A stretch of DNA of 32,500 nt from Chromera velia (taxonomy: Eukaryota > Sar > Chromeraceae): positions 8,657 through 41,156 of the forward strand of contig JAHBMJ010004053.1 in the NCBI GenBank assembly GCA_018398765.1, written 5' to 3'. How positions within the stretch are numbered: position 1 is the stretch's first letter; each line of letters begins with the position of its first letter. The position numbers and the translations under genes are program-made. The notes under the pieces were generated by a model, which did no database searches, had not been told where the DNA came from, and saw nothing but the letters and a program-made list of their open reading frames with translations. Below, piece by piece: positions 12,035-23,982 of this stretch.

Positions 12035-15000
12035 TTATCCTGAAGGCGGAGACCATCTAACAGAGCCCCTCCTTTCTCCCTCCTCTCCAGCAGGGGTGAT
12101 AAAGATGGGGGGACCTGCAACCACAGGTTGTTCTCCTGCCCCTCCTGTCTCAGCGTGGAGTCCTGGATCATCCCACGCAGCCGTGTAACCCGCATCGACG
12201 TGACCTCCAGTCTCATTTGCATGCGACGTCTCTGCAAAAGGTGAGGGAGTGGGTGCCGGGAACGAAGGGGCTTGTTCCTCTTCACCTGCATCGTACATGT
12301 CTTCATAAGGCCCACCTTCCCTGTCCCCTTCATTGTCATATAGTCCTCCGTCTGCCCTTTCGGTGGAATGGAAAGTCGTTTCCCCGCCCGCTTCTGCGTC
12401 TTCTTCCGGGTAGTCAAAGGCCCCTTCCCCTGTATCGTACCCTCCGTGCGTGCTTGCTGGATCGGGTGCCTGCTCTGCTTGGTTTGTGTGTCCCTGGTCA
12501 TCTTCATGCCACGAAAAACCTTCATTCTCATTCGTCACAGGTGCGCTGGGGGGGGGCTGATCTTGGGTTTCATCCGGCGTTGGCCAGTGAGAGAACGCAG
12601 ACGCGCTCGGGGGTGCGTCCTGGCTTTCCGCATACGAGCTCTCTTCCCTTCCTGGAAGCCCCTCTCCTCTGCTCTCTGTGCCCTCACCAGTGCGAGAGGG
12701 GGTCACCAGGCCCATCTCGGCACTCTGTCTGCGGGCGAAGGTGGCCCCCCTTCCTGATGGATGCACCCCCTCTGCCTCCTCCAGGTGCCTGCACGCAGAG
12801 GCCCCTTCACGTTCTACGAGCACAGTCAGGCGCTCTGCCCTCAGACGCAGAGACGCGTTCCCCGGATGAAAGCTCCCGGCGGCCTCCATCACGCGTGCTG
12901 CATCTGCCTGCAAAGGGACGGACACATAGGGGGCATTTGAGAAAAACGAATCAAATTTTCATGCTTCGTTTCTTTTCATTCAAAAAGATCAACTGTCTGA
13001 TTTCCACATACGCTACAGGAAAAAAAAGAAGCATCAGCGGAAGAAGATGTCACAGTCACCGATTAGCAGAGAGAGTGGGATTGCCCATGAAGGGACGCCC
13101 TTCAGAAAATTGGGGCGATCAGCGAGGGGCAAGTTGCAGCACAAGCTCATAGGATAAGCGGTGAGCGCTGTAAAATGGAACGACGGGAAGGAAACGGACC
13201 GCATGAAGGGACGCAAGTGTGTGCCGCCTGAGCCCTTCTTCCTTCTCTCCTCTTTCCACAGCCTCCCCCTGTTCCCCTTTCCTCTCTTCCTCTTCCAGTT
13301 CAGAGAGCGCCAGAGGCTCTCCACAGTAGGCACAAAGGACAAGAAGGAGGGTCTGAAGGATCAATCCAGAGGGAAGGTGGGGCTCCATCAGGGCAAGACA
13401 GGACAGACAGGCCCTAGAAGCCTGGATGTCTTGCTGCAACCAAGCGCAAAGGCACAGAAAGGGGAATCAAAGCAATGTTTCTGGCTGGATGGTTTTCTCA
13501 TCAGACTGGTCCAAAACTCTTTTCGTGCAACGGCAAAACGACATTCGCCGCCACGCAGTTTTGGTTGCAGAGACAGCGTGAAAAGATAACAATGAAGCAT
13601 CTGCATTGTTTTCTTCAGGGCACTACATTAAAGTTGTTCAATTCTTGCGTGTTTCACTCGTTCCTTTTTTTATTTCTACATCCCGTCCCCCCCTTATTTT
13701 TTCTCTTTGTTCCCCCCTTCTTTTTTAGTTTCATCTTTCGATCATATACAGTTTTGCTCTTCCTCCACGCACGTCCAGAAATGTCATCAGACCCCCTGTC
13801 CCCTCTCACATTTGAATGATGCATGCACGAAAGAGACCACTGACCTCATCGGCCTCCCTACAGGAACTGAGCAACACCTGGGAACAGAGGACTGCCGCCT
13901 CCTTCTCTGTCCCGTAGCGCTTCACCACCTCCCCCACCGCCTTCAAACTTCCTGCAGCTGCCGCAAGCGCAGGATCAGGAAAACACGCGAGCGCCTCCAA
14001 CCCAAACTTCTGGACAGGCCACCTGTCAATACAATCTCTCATCAACGAAACAAAATCAGAGATGGCATTGCGCTGTCCCAGTTCAGTCAGCTTCTTGATC
14101 AGTCTCTCCTCCTCCTTCTTCTGTGAACTCTCGGCCCACCCAAGGCCTATTCCTGACGAGCCCCCCCCCCCTCCTCCATCACTAACTCGAGAGCCCCTCC
14201 GAGTCTCCAGCCTGTCGGACTCCTCTGCAGCTGCAGCTCGCAGCTTTAACCTGAGTGCATCAACTTCATCTCTCTCAACAACCACGGGCTCATCCCCAAC
14301 CCCCTCACTATCCCCCTGGGACCCCACGCTTCTCCCATTCAGGTCCTCCACATTGACAGGATCAAGAAACAGACCCCCGACGCCGATGCTGCCTGCTGTT
14401 CCCACCTGACGCAACCCCAACCCCAGCTCGGGGTTTCCGTGAGGGTCGACAACCGACTCACGACCCAGAGGCAAGTCGTCCATCCCCGCCAGAGGTGGTC
14501 CTGCTTTCTCAGGCAGGTGCTGTGAGGCTCTGCGGTCGTCTGCTGCGTTGACGATGTCCTGTGCTGGGCAGAGGATCGTGTGTACCAGGAGGCACACAGC
14601 CACGGCACTCCAGATGCAAGCTACCGAGGGGGCAATGGCAGCAGCCATCAGGGGTGGGAAGCAACAGAGGGAACACCAGAAGTCGATCTGCCGGTGTGCG
14701 TCGGGTCTTCTCAACACTTCGTTCGCATTCTTCGGGAGGGAGAAGGGGGCGAAGTGGGCGCAGGCTGAGAGGGTAGCTACAGGTTGAAGAAAAGGAAGGA
14801 GACCCCAGAGGAGACCGTCTCTGCGACCTCTCAACCTGCAAAGCAGAGAGTGTACGTCAATGTAGTGACCATATGACCCTAAAGAGAAAGTACATTGTGA
14901 GAAACGTATTGCAGAGAAAACAAAGCAAACTCCAAGCCCATCTGAGTAGTTCAAAGCAACCTCGCAGTCGTGTTCGCTGACAGGCCATCTAATATCTCAC

Positions 15001-18000
15001 TGTCTCTCAATCACACCCCCTCATACAGACAGCTAGACTTACGCGAAGGCCTCCTCAACGTAATTGTTCGTTCTGCCGTTCAAGGGGGGCACGTCGCACT
15101 CCAGGAGAACAACGGCAGCACCTGCGTGGTGAAGCACCTCCTGCACACATGATCGCAAAGTAAAGAGCTAGGCATCAGCATGCATGAAGCAAGAATATAA
15201 AACGGATCGATGGATTTTGCTCACACGAATATCATCCCTTTTTTGTGTATACGCAATGACCATGCATTCCCACCGAGTCGGGAGATTCTTCAACAGAGAA
15301 GGAAAGGAAGGAAAAAGAAGGAGAACGAATCTCAAATGTTAGTGCAGCCTTTCACACGTACTGACATCTGCTCTCAGGGATTCGTTAGAATCCACACAGG
15401 CTCACGAAAGCTCACTTCAGATGAAAAAAAAGAACAACACACACACACACACACACACCTCTGCAAGTCTTCCTCCCTGTCCGCAAAGTTCCTTCCTGGA
15501 ATGATGCGCCGTTTTCTTTCTTGAGACGTGAAAACTGTCTCTCACAACAGAGAGTGAACTCCTCCTGACTCTCTTTCCCCCCCGAGATGCTAAAGAACCT
15601 CTCATTGAAAAGGCACGGAAACTGAAGGCACCAACACGACTTGCTTTCTTTGAAAATTTCTCTTTGTCTTTTCTGTCCTCTACGGCAAGGCCCGTCCCCC
15701 TTCTTTCTCCACCCCCTTCTCCTCCTTCCTCTAAATCCCCAAACAAAAACCTTTGAGCCTTAGTGGCCTGTCCCATTGACTCATGCTCTTCCAGTCCCCC
15801 ATCTAAAGCAGCAGCAGGCAAACCCTCAAAGTCACCCTCCTTGATCGGAGCAAGAGGAGGGGAGTGATACATTTTCCCAGGGGAACAGGGGGACAAAGGA
15901 AAGGGCCCTTTTGTTGCATCTTCATCGAGGGAACCTGCCACAAGCAATGACAAAGAGGACTCCACTTCTCCTAGCGCTTCTCCATTCTCTACCCCCCCTT
16001 CTCCATACAAGACCAATGGTGCAGGAGCACTCCTCTTCTTTGATGCCCCCCTGGTGACTGGGGAAGTCTCCGGAGGTGTGGAAGGGAACAGAGCCGCCCC
16101 ATCAGCCTGCTTCCCTCCCTGCGCCTCATCCAACCAACCATCGTCGTCCCCTTCTCCATCATCACTTCCCCACTCACCCCACTCATCTCCCCCCTCAACC
16201 CCCCCTGCCCCCTTCCAAACATCCGAATTCGAACCGGACGGTGGAGGCATCGCGTGAGTGCCTTCCGTCTCCCACACAGGAGACGCATCACCCACAGCAC
16301 CAGCTGCTGCTTCAGTATCAACAGGAGCAAAACCCTCTTGCTCTTCCCAGTCCTCACCTTCTGCCTGCCACTCGGCATGTTCATTTGCACCCGTCTCCAT
16401 TTCATCTCTGCCAAACACCCCTGCACCGTCCTCGATCACTCCCCTTTCTCGTGTATCTGCTGCTTCCTGACCATCAGCCACTGGCCATGCCAGTGCTGAC
16501 GGAGAATCTTCCCCTCGTCCATTCTCAGGAGGGTGTGCTCCTCCAGGAAACATTGCTGGGCTGCCATCTGAGGGAAACTGTTGGAACCCCCCCCCAGCCT
16601 CTGCACCCTCTACGGCTGCTGTCTCTGACCTGCCGTCTCCTCCCCCCCCTTCCTCCGTCCAGGAACGCCACAAATTCTCTTGAGCCCCTTCCTGCTCTGC
16701 CTGTCCCTGCTGTCCTTCCCCGTCTCCTTCTCTCCCTTGACCCTCCTCAACGTCCCACACAGGCCCGTCTGCCTCTGTCCCCTCAGAGAACGGACGGGGG
16801 GGCAGAGGGGGAGGTAGTGCAGAAAGACTAGTTGAAACCAAGGGTCCTGCAACAAAGACGGGCTCTGCAGACGCAGAGCCCGATCCCCTTTCTTCACGCT
16901 CTTCCTTTTCATTTCCCGTTCCCTCTGCGCTCCCCCCACGAACTCCGGTGACAGGTGCAAACACACGCACACGACTCACTTGGGGTTGATCGCTCTTATC
17001 CTCCGCCCCTCCGGGTTTCAAAGTCTTATTCTTGTGGACGCGAACGCGCCGCTCTGCCAAGGTGCCCCATAAAGACAAAACACGAACAAGAAGCCAAAGG
17101 CCAACGTCGGAAAATAGAGCCATCACAACGGAAAGGGGAAGTGCCAGACAGCCAGCAAGTCGCCATAAAGCGACTTGCAGACGATCTAGGCATGGTTGTT
17201 CGCTTTCATTTAAGGCCTTACCAACCTCTACCGTGTCTCCACCCCCAATAAAGATATTCACCCAGTATTGCCCCCCCGTGGCTGCAAAAAAAATCCCGCA
17301 AAGCGTAATGACAGTCACAACTGCCACCAGCGGGATACAAATAAAGAAAATCACACCGCCGTCCGGTGGCCCTCTAGGGTCTCCACTTCCCAATATTGGT
17401 ACCTGACACCCATCGCTCACTGCACTCACTGACGCCCTCACCTCATCCCCCCCCATGAACCAGCGCACCAGCCGGGTCGGAAAGAGGGGAAGGAAGGAGC
17501 ACACGGCAAGCAGTAGAGCAACAAGGGACTCTGCGAGTGCTGCGGCGATGCGGGGGTCTTCCTCCCGGTCCTCACAGAAACAGCACGACCCTGCTCGGCA
17601 GCATCTGCACATTTTGTTGCACTGGAAGAAAGCCTTTCTGATCACTCGACGTGCATGGAATGCGAATGCCACCAGGGTGTCTGTGAAGAAGAGGGCGTAC
17701 ACAATGAGACCCCAGGTGAAGGAGAGAGCCAGGAGAACTCCCAACTTCGTCTCTGTGCATTCGTTCACAGAAGCCATGCGGATCTGACCCCCAATCTCCG
17801 AAACTCCAAAGAGGAGCCCCGAGAGCGCCACGCCAACCCACGAGAGCCCACACTCATTGAGTGCATCGAGGAACACATTATCTCCGTCTACAGCCACAGG
17901 CCGCACACCGACGGAGATCCCGTATGCCAACGCGAGGAGAAAGAATGTTGTGCAGACTCCCTGGAGGAGCCTTGAAAGGCCCAGGGCACACAGGTACCCG

Positions 18001-18167
18001 AACCCTGCTTTGCCAACTTTGGGACGCCGCACCTGTGTGAGGTCGACGTTCCAGAGAAAGGGCTTCAGAACAGAGGTCAGAAAGGAGTGTGCAACATCCA
18101 GCCACAAAAGCCAAACAAAGATGAAGCACCAAGAGACCAGACCCAGGAGAAGTGAAACCACGTTCAT
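12035..18167 (-). CDS. Large polytopic membrane protein with Cys cluster, five exons, 1634 aa
   Basis: Unrecognised family. Exons in transcript order: 18167-15459, 15140-15043, 14835-13845, 13433-13200 and 12907-12035. All junctions are GT-AG with matching phases (0, 2, 0, 0). A TGA lies in frame upstream of the only N-terminal Met. Hydrophobic segments fall near residues 5-25, 58-86, 108-123, 143-171, 207-228, 271-296 and 334-367. A cluster of seven cysteines (183-198) sits between the fourth and fifth. Residues ~380-890 are acidic, Gly/Glu/Pro-rich and disordered. Two or three further hydrophobic segments occur at ~942-1024. Residues ~1170-1344 are helical and Leu/Ala-rich and could be HEAT/ARM-like. 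The C-terminus is acidic and Tyr/Gly-rich. It is probably an integral membrane protein with large soluble parts; the compartment cannot be told. It is convergent with the gene at 6775 and divergent from the SAM gene. Confidence 0.75.
15437..15458. repeat. CA/GT microsatellite at a 5' splice site
   Basis: The CA run on the plus strand reads as GT repeats on the minus strand. It forms the first bases of the 318-nt intron 15458-15141 of the membrane-protein gene, right after exon end GAG at 15459. Confidence 0.85.
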
Positions 18168-18801
18168 CCTGTGGACCTCGGCCTCTGACAGGCTAGTCGG
18201 TCACAACCGCTCGGTAAAAGAGTGCATCCATGGAGTCAGATCCAAATGCATGGTGATGCATGCATGAAAAAATGCAGACTGAAGCACATGCATCCATGGA
18301 AAGAGTTTGTGGGGTTGATCTCTGTGCCTCTTAACGAATTTCTGGAGTGAGGTTTCATGAACAAAGTTGGTGCACTGCCTACAGGCGTCTTTGTGAAATT
18401 GAAGGGAGTCTGGGACGCTTCTGCAAAAGTACAAACAGCTCGAGAGGAAAGCACTTGCCAAACCGATACGTCGCCCGATCGACAGTGCATGAGAAATACG
18501 CGCAAGCACAGCGCGCGTCCGCGCGCGCCTTCATTCTTCCGCTGGAGCAGGGGGCCGCGTGTTTCGGGGAAATCTGCATGGCCGGGGAATGCAGTTTGCA
18601 AGCATGCATGTCTGTGTCATCTGGGGCTCTATATATATAGCTGTCACACACATATATACACACACACACATATATATATATATATATGTACAGATGATCA
18701 CTGCCCATTCACAGATCAACAACAGAAAAGCCGAAAACAGCGCGCCCTCCCAGCAGGAGCAGAGTGAGTCCCATTGAAGCGAGTTGAATCACAATTATAT
18801 A
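18168..18801. promoter_or_regulatory. Divergent promoter region with TGCATGCA elements
   Basis: The 634 bp lies between the minus-strand start at 18167 and the plus-strand start at 18802. TGCATGCATG occurs at 18258-18267, close to the minus-strand gene. A second GCATGCATG occurs near 18602-18610, about 200 bp upstream of the plus-strand ATG. A CGCG-rich patch lies at about 18498-18530. TATATATA at 18630-18639 is about 165 bp before the plus-strand ATG, a spacing like that at 6619. A CA/TA-rich tract follows to about 18688. Confidence 0.5.
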
Positions 18802-19437
18802 ATGCAGCAGCCTCTCCTCCAGAACCAGGTGCCCCTCCAGCACTCGATGGGGCCCCTGCAGGACCAAAAGATCGAAAAGTGGCTAAAGGCCCAGGACTGC
18901 GCACACCTGACACAGATATTCGCAGCCAACCGGATTGCCCACGACAAGGTCGCTTATCTTGAGGACTCCCACATGAAGGAGATGGGAATTTTGATCGGAG
19001 ACCGACTGCGGCTTCTTCCGACGATCGAGAAGATGCGTGTGATGGCCCAGAGGACCGCTACAGAGGACCATCTACATGAACTGAAGACGGTGAAGCAGTC
19101 GTTCAAGCACTATTATGGGGGGTGTTTCCATTGGTGTGACTGCTGCATTGACTGCTTCCGTGCAACGAAGCACTGGAAAGTCTCGGGTATCGGTTTTCAG
19201 GTCAGTCAATTTGCGACAAAAGATGCCAGAGATTAATGCTTCCGTGTGTGAGAAAGCGGGCTGCAGACAAGCAGGTCTAAAGAGAAAGAAATGAGCCGAA
19301 AAACGATAGGCGGGCAGGTATGCTGACAGACAAGCAGACAAGACAGACTCGAGGAACAGACCTTTTTGTCCAGCGGCAGGACTTCCCGCGAGTCGTCTGG
19401 GGGTTGGACGAAGGAAAGACCACTGCAGAAAAAGTGG

Positions 19438-19485
<48 letters not shown>

Positions 19486-19514
19486 TCGCCTGCTCTCTCT
19501 CTCTCTCTCATTCA

Positions 19515-19551
<37 letters not shown>

Positions 19552-20132
19552 GCACACACACACACACACACACACTCACACACACATACACACATACACA
19601 CACACGGTTACATATGGTCACTTTCATATCCAGTCAGCGTAGGTGGGCTAGGGAGCAGCAGGGAGGTCCTTCCTGAATAGGGATGTCAAGACAATTCGAG
19701 GCGAGCATGTGAGCCGACAGGTATTGTTTTGTCGGATTGCCTGGCTGTAGATCAGAAGGAGCGGCCAAATATCGTGCATGCAAGCAAACCCGCCATCCCT
19801 CTCTATGAAGCTGTACGTTCACTTCTATTGTTTCGCTCTTGGCCGCATGCAACGACTCATCGCAGGTGGAGACCCGCGAGCCCTGTAAGGGTGCCCATGA
19901 GTTGGACAACGTGGATTTTGTTCAGATGAAGGACATCGTTCTCCGCCACCCCGGCTGCTACGAGGCCATTTGCTGCGGCGCTGCTGAGATTGAAGTGACC
20001 ACAGAGCAAGAGGGAGCCCTCATTCTCGGACAGCGCCCTGCGGTGGTGGAGAAGACCTACGAGTTCCTCAGACACCAGTGGGAACACTACAGGGCAATCC
20101 GAGCACAGACCAACGTCGACCTGTACACTTAA
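18802..20132 (+). CDS. SAM domain plus PH-like domain protein, two exons, 221 aa
   Basis: Exons are 18802-19200 and 19866-20132, joined in phase 0; the donor is CAG|GTCAGT and the acceptor CGCAG. Residues ~20-80 match the sterile alpha motif pattern: W-L near the start, a conserved Leu/Asp turn, then MGILIGDRLRLL before the final helix. SAM domains mediate protein or RNA interactions. Residues 108-118 hold a Cys-rich linker (CFHWCDCCIDC). The remaining ~95 residues (HWKVSGIGF, then ELDNVDFVQMKDI, CCGAAEIEV, YEFLRHQW) resemble a small PH-like beta domain ending in a helix. The Cys-rich stretch could be palmitoylated or bind metal; that is inference. Start choice: an upstream in-frame TGA at 18775 leaves the ATG at 18802 as the first Met. 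It is likely cytosolic or membrane-peripheral. Confidence 0.8.
19443..19606. repeat. Compound CA-CT-CA microsatellite in an intron
   Basis: A CA run at about 19443-19482 is followed by a CT-rich run to about 19533, then a second CA-rich run to about 19606. The whole array lies in the 665-nt intron 19201-19865 of the SAM-domain gene. Confidence 0.95.
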
Positions 20133-21717
20133 TTAGTCTGACGTGCACTATGCAGGCGCTTTGAATGGCAGAATGTCGTCCGACTTCATTTGTCAGTTCA
20201 AGCCGCTCTCAATTGCACTTGTCAGATCAAGTTGTTTTATTACGTTGACCAGAGCCAAGGTAGCGGCTCAACAGAATTAACCGCAAACGCCCCTTTCAGA
20301 GCGTTGAGCACATGTCTATTTGTAGGAAAAGTCAACTAAAGATGTAAAAAATGTGTGAAAAGCATTGGCATTTCTAATTCAATTTCAACGAATGACATCC
20401 CAATGTTGTCAGATATAATCCTGTGATCTTCCATTGAAGTAATCCTTGTATATCCTTATGTATAGTGCGTAAGCCACCGCTATTATGGCCGTGTAATATG
20501 GCCCTACATAGACAAATTTGTTTTAAACCTATCGACATATATGACTTCAACTTAAGTTATACGCATCAAGATTAAATAAAATAGCACATAATGAGGGCTG
20601 TTAATACAATCTATAAAATTGATTGTGAACAACTTCGAAAATTCATCTTCCTTTAAACTTTTATTGATTGACGTCGCACAGTTTGTCCAAGTTACAGTTG
20701 CGATAGCACTTACTGCAGCGGAATTGTCCTATATTTAGTATAGCAATTAATAAATTCTCTCATCAAATCATGCATGAGAAATTGACTTAGCTAGCTCCCA
20801 ATGTTGCTAAATTCTAGGCTAAATTCTTCTAAACTCCTGTTTATGAATGAATGAATGAATAAATGAATGAATAAATGACTATAGCTATATAAATTCTTTT
20901 AGATTCTTATGTAAATTTCCCTGAATTTTTTTATCTAAAGTCCTATTTAAATTCCTAAGTCTTTACAGAGTATTCATTATGAACGCAATATGATGTGCAC
21001 TAATCTATTAAAAGTTCGTATATATTTATAGCCATATATAGTATGTTATGCATATGAATAAACTATAGTAGAATAACGCTGTTTGATGGCCGGCTGCTAG
21101 TCCATGCTTGTTTACATGTGTGTACCAAAAGTAATTATCAAAGCTCGTATTAAAAGGAAGAAGAAGATGATGATGGTTATGACGCATGTATACACAATTC
21201 AATTGAAATTATTTAACCAGTCGAAGCCCGTTCACCCCAAACAAAGGAAAGCAGACCCGAAAACTGGCTTTCTCTTTCCTAAAAGACGCGTTCTGAATGG
21301 AAGAAGGCCTTTGAATTAGAGTCATGCGACTTTGTTTCATTAATTGCTAAAGACTTACGAGGATGGAAGGACATATCAACAAAAGGGCCTCTGCAGCTCT
21401 CACTGCATGTCTATGAGCAGCAGAAAGGAGTTCCTGCCAGTGAGCAGGACAAAGTTAGATGACGCTCCTTCGACTGGATTGTCTTATCGAAGAAGTGCAC
21501 CCCCTGCTGCTGCACCCTGTATTCTCTGTCTCAATGGAGCAACCCCCCCGCCCTCCTGAAGGACGCTCACAGGAAGCCAAAGGCGCAAAGAGAGGCCAAA
21601 TTAATGAAACATTAGAGGCTACGCATGACAACTAGGATTCAATTCCGCATGTGCGTGAAGAATGCTAAAGAAGGGAGGCGGGGAGAGGCAAAGACAGAAA
21701 GCAGTTCTCTTCTTTCT
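20133..21717. other. AT-rich convergent intergenic island with ATGA tetranucleotide run
   Basis: This gap lies between two convergent stop codons. It is AT-rich from about 20200 to 21350, then returns to average composition. A TGAA/TAAA tetranucleotide run occurs at about 20842-20880. No RNA gene or coding exon was recognised. The short frames at 21104-21559 look random. Confidence 0.6.
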
Positions 21718-23760
21718 CTAGCTCCGCAAGAGGTTTGAAGAAGGAGACGGTTCTGCTGCTTCTCTCGGATAGTGCTTCACGATTTTCCACGTCTGAGGTC
21801 CCCTCCCATCTTTCGAAAACCAGCCCTCTCTCTGATAGGCCCCCCGTCTTCCAACCCCGCCCCTCGATTGCCCTCCCCCTCTTTCAGCCTGTGTGGGCTG
21901 CTCCTCTACCTGAGCTGTCGTCGGATTGTCAGACAGGTCAAACTCCTGATGTATCTGCTTCCTTAGCAGTTCCCGCGGTGTAGGGGGCTCCCAGGGCTTT
22001 CTACCTCTGGAGGCCCTCAACCGGGGGGGAACCGCGGCCCGAGAAGCCGAGGAAGTCGCACAGGCTGCAGCAGCAACTGCGGGCTCCTCATATTCCCCGA
22101 AGGCCGGGGGACGAGTGCCGATCGGTTGCCCCATCTCTGTCTTCCACGCAGCCATGGCGGCGGGATGGACCCCCCCTGGAAGATATTGAGTGCCGATTGG
22201 GGAGTTGGACTCTTCTACTGGTCTCGGGCGGGTAGCGTAAGCAGGCACTGCTCCGGCAGTACCGCTCGCTTGGTCTGAATGCCCTCCTGCGTCTGCAGAA
22301 AAGAGTTTGGGTGCTGTTTTGGGTCGGGGGGCATTTAGAACGATGTGAGGGTGTGTGAGGTCATTTTGCTCTGGGGGGAGGTAGGAGGTTGTTTTGCCTC
22401 TGGGGACAACTCTGTAGACCCCATTCTGTTTTGTCTCTCGAGGAAGGGGGTCTACCTCCAAGGCACTCACCCCATGTGTGGGTGCAGGGATTTCTTTGGA
22501 GGGAATGGCAACGTGCATTGGGAAGAACCTCTCCCCCTTGTCAAATCTGTCCATGAGAGTTTTGATCTGGGTTGTGTGTGCACCCACAGAGAACACACCC
22601 ATGACTGAGGGATCAAAATCATCCTCATCAACCGCATCCCCCTCATGATACATTGAGAAAGGACCGATCTTTCCGTCTGCTATGAACCCTGCTTCTTCCA
22701 AAGGCTGGGCCTTCCAATTCTGTCCCAATTCATGAAAACGCTCTTTTCGGAAATCAGACATTCCAAAAGCTTTCGATGCCCCAAGGTCATGTCCTGCCAG
22801 GTAGGTCACAGACCCTCTGGGACCCATCGGCCCCCCCCACCTTCCCCCCTCCCCACTCCATTGAGACATCATGCTTCCAACAGAACTCCTACGCCGTGCG
22901 TTGGCAGCCTGGATGGAGCCTCTCCGATAGGCAACACCTCCGGGAGGATTCGCGATTGACGCCTGCAAAGACGCAACCAGGGGGTCTGTTGTCTCTGGGG
23001 CTGTCTGGTGTCGGAGGAGGGCCTCTGTCTGCCCCCCCCCTGTGGAGAGGGGAGGGGTGACTGCCCCGGGACCCCCCGCATCCCGGGACTCTGACCGCAA
23101 CTCGCTGTCATACATGCTGGAAGTGGGCACTGCACCGCCACCGGGGGTAGGGGCAATGTAGGTGGTCGATGGGTGTTTGTACATGGCATTAACTTGCGTG
23201 ACGCGGGGAGGGTAGAGGAGTGGCGGCTGTGCACCCCCGGGTCTTCTGGTCTCGTTGTGAGGGTAGGGCACGTACGGAGTTGAACGTCTGATTTCGGAAA
23301 CTGGTTGGTATGGGAAGGTCTTCGTGATCGTTTTGTTGGCTGGTCTCAGTTCTCCCGATTTGTCGTTTGGGTCGTAGACATACTTTGTGGGTCTTTTGGG
23401 TTTCACTGCAATCAAGTTGTCGTCTTTGAATGTTCTCTCGGGGGCTATCCACATCTCCTTCTCATCATCTAAAGGGACGATGTCTTTACCACGGACAAGC
23501 TCCCCGAGCTGCCTGCACGACACGTGGCGTTTGTACTTATATCTATCTGCCCCACTGTGCCTCATTGCCTGTATCGGAAAGACCCCCTCCTCCCAGTGCC
23601 CGTGTTCGCATTTGCCCGGAATTCCCAACTTCAAACTGCTGCGGATCGGATCGAGGCCGTTCTGTGAGAAACCGCCCTGGCAGCCGGAAGAGCCACCAGG
23701 AGCGGCAGTGCCTGGAGCGACCATCTCCGACACAGTGCCGTCCATGTTGACCTTCGCCAT
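21718..23760 (-). CDS. Hypothetical intronless protein, 680 aa
   Basis: I do not recognise this protein. I chose ATG at 23760 (MAKVNMDGTVSEM); the frame stays open upstream to possible starts at 23976 and 23982, giving up to 754 aa. The TTTTAAAT-like box at about 23988-23997 would put transcription initiation downstream of 23982, which favours the shorter form. There is no signal peptide or membrane segment. The N-terminal third is Lys/Tyr/Pro-rich with regularly spaced Tyr-Pro motifs (TKTFPYQPVSEIRRSTPY, PYVPYPHNETRR). The middle is disordered with an Arg/Ser patch (RRRSSVGSMM). The end is Gly/Arg-rich (GGGQSRGGVGRRG). Tyr/Pro-spaced repeats are common in cytoskeletal or axonemal proteins, but this is only a suggestion. 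It stands out as a long intronless frame among intron-rich genes. Confidence 0.75.
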   Translation of the reverse strand: MAKVNMDGTVSEMVAPGTAAPGGSSGCQGGFSQNGLDPIRSSLKLGIPGKCEHGHWEEGVFPIQAMRHSGADRYKYKRHVSCRQLGELVRGKDIVPLDDEKEMWIAPERTFKDDNLIAVKPKRPTKYVYDPNDKSGELRPANKTITKTFPYQPVSEIRRSTPYVPYPHNETRRPGGAQPPLLYPPRVTQVNAMYKHPSTTYIAPTPGGGAVPTSSMYDSELRSESRDAGGPGAVTPPLSTGGGQTEALLRHQTAPETTDPLVASLQASIANPPGGVAYRRGSIQAANARRRSSVGSMMSQWSGEGGRWGGPMGPRGSVTYLAGHDLGASKAFGMSDFRKERFHELGQNWKAQPLEEAGFIADGKIGPFSMYHEGDAVDEDDFDPSVMGVFSVGAHTTQIKTLMDRFDKGERFFPMHVAIPSKEIPAPTHGVSALEVDPLPRETKQNGVYRVVPRGKTTSYLPPEQNDLTHPHIVLNAPRPKTAPKLFSADAGGHSDQASGTAGAVPAYATRPRPVEESNSPIGTQYLPGGVHPAAMAAWKTEMGQPIGTRPPAFGEYEEPAVAAAACATSSASRAAVPPRLRASRGRKPWEPPTPRELLRKQIHQEFDLSDNPTTAQVEEQPTQAERGGGQSRGGVGRRGAYQREGWFSKDGRGPQTWKIVKHYPREAAEPSPSSNLLRS

Positions 23761-23982
23761 CGTTGCAAACGAATGTGCCACGAATTGAGGCCGCGACGGC
23801 TCGACCTGAGGTGACTGTGGTTCGGCAGGTTGAGACAACGGCTTCGTCAAAGGAGATAATTCCGACAAGAGACTGTGCGAAAAAAAGGCTCTGAAGCTTC
23901 CGTTGTATGTGCGAGCTGTGTTCACGAGAAGCGACGAATTCACTGCATGGAGAAGGGTTACTTCACCCAAATACATGCGCAC

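Noticed and set aside
19366-19680. Thr-His and Cys-Val repeat proteins
   Set aside because: These frames are produced by CA and CT microsatellites inside an intron.
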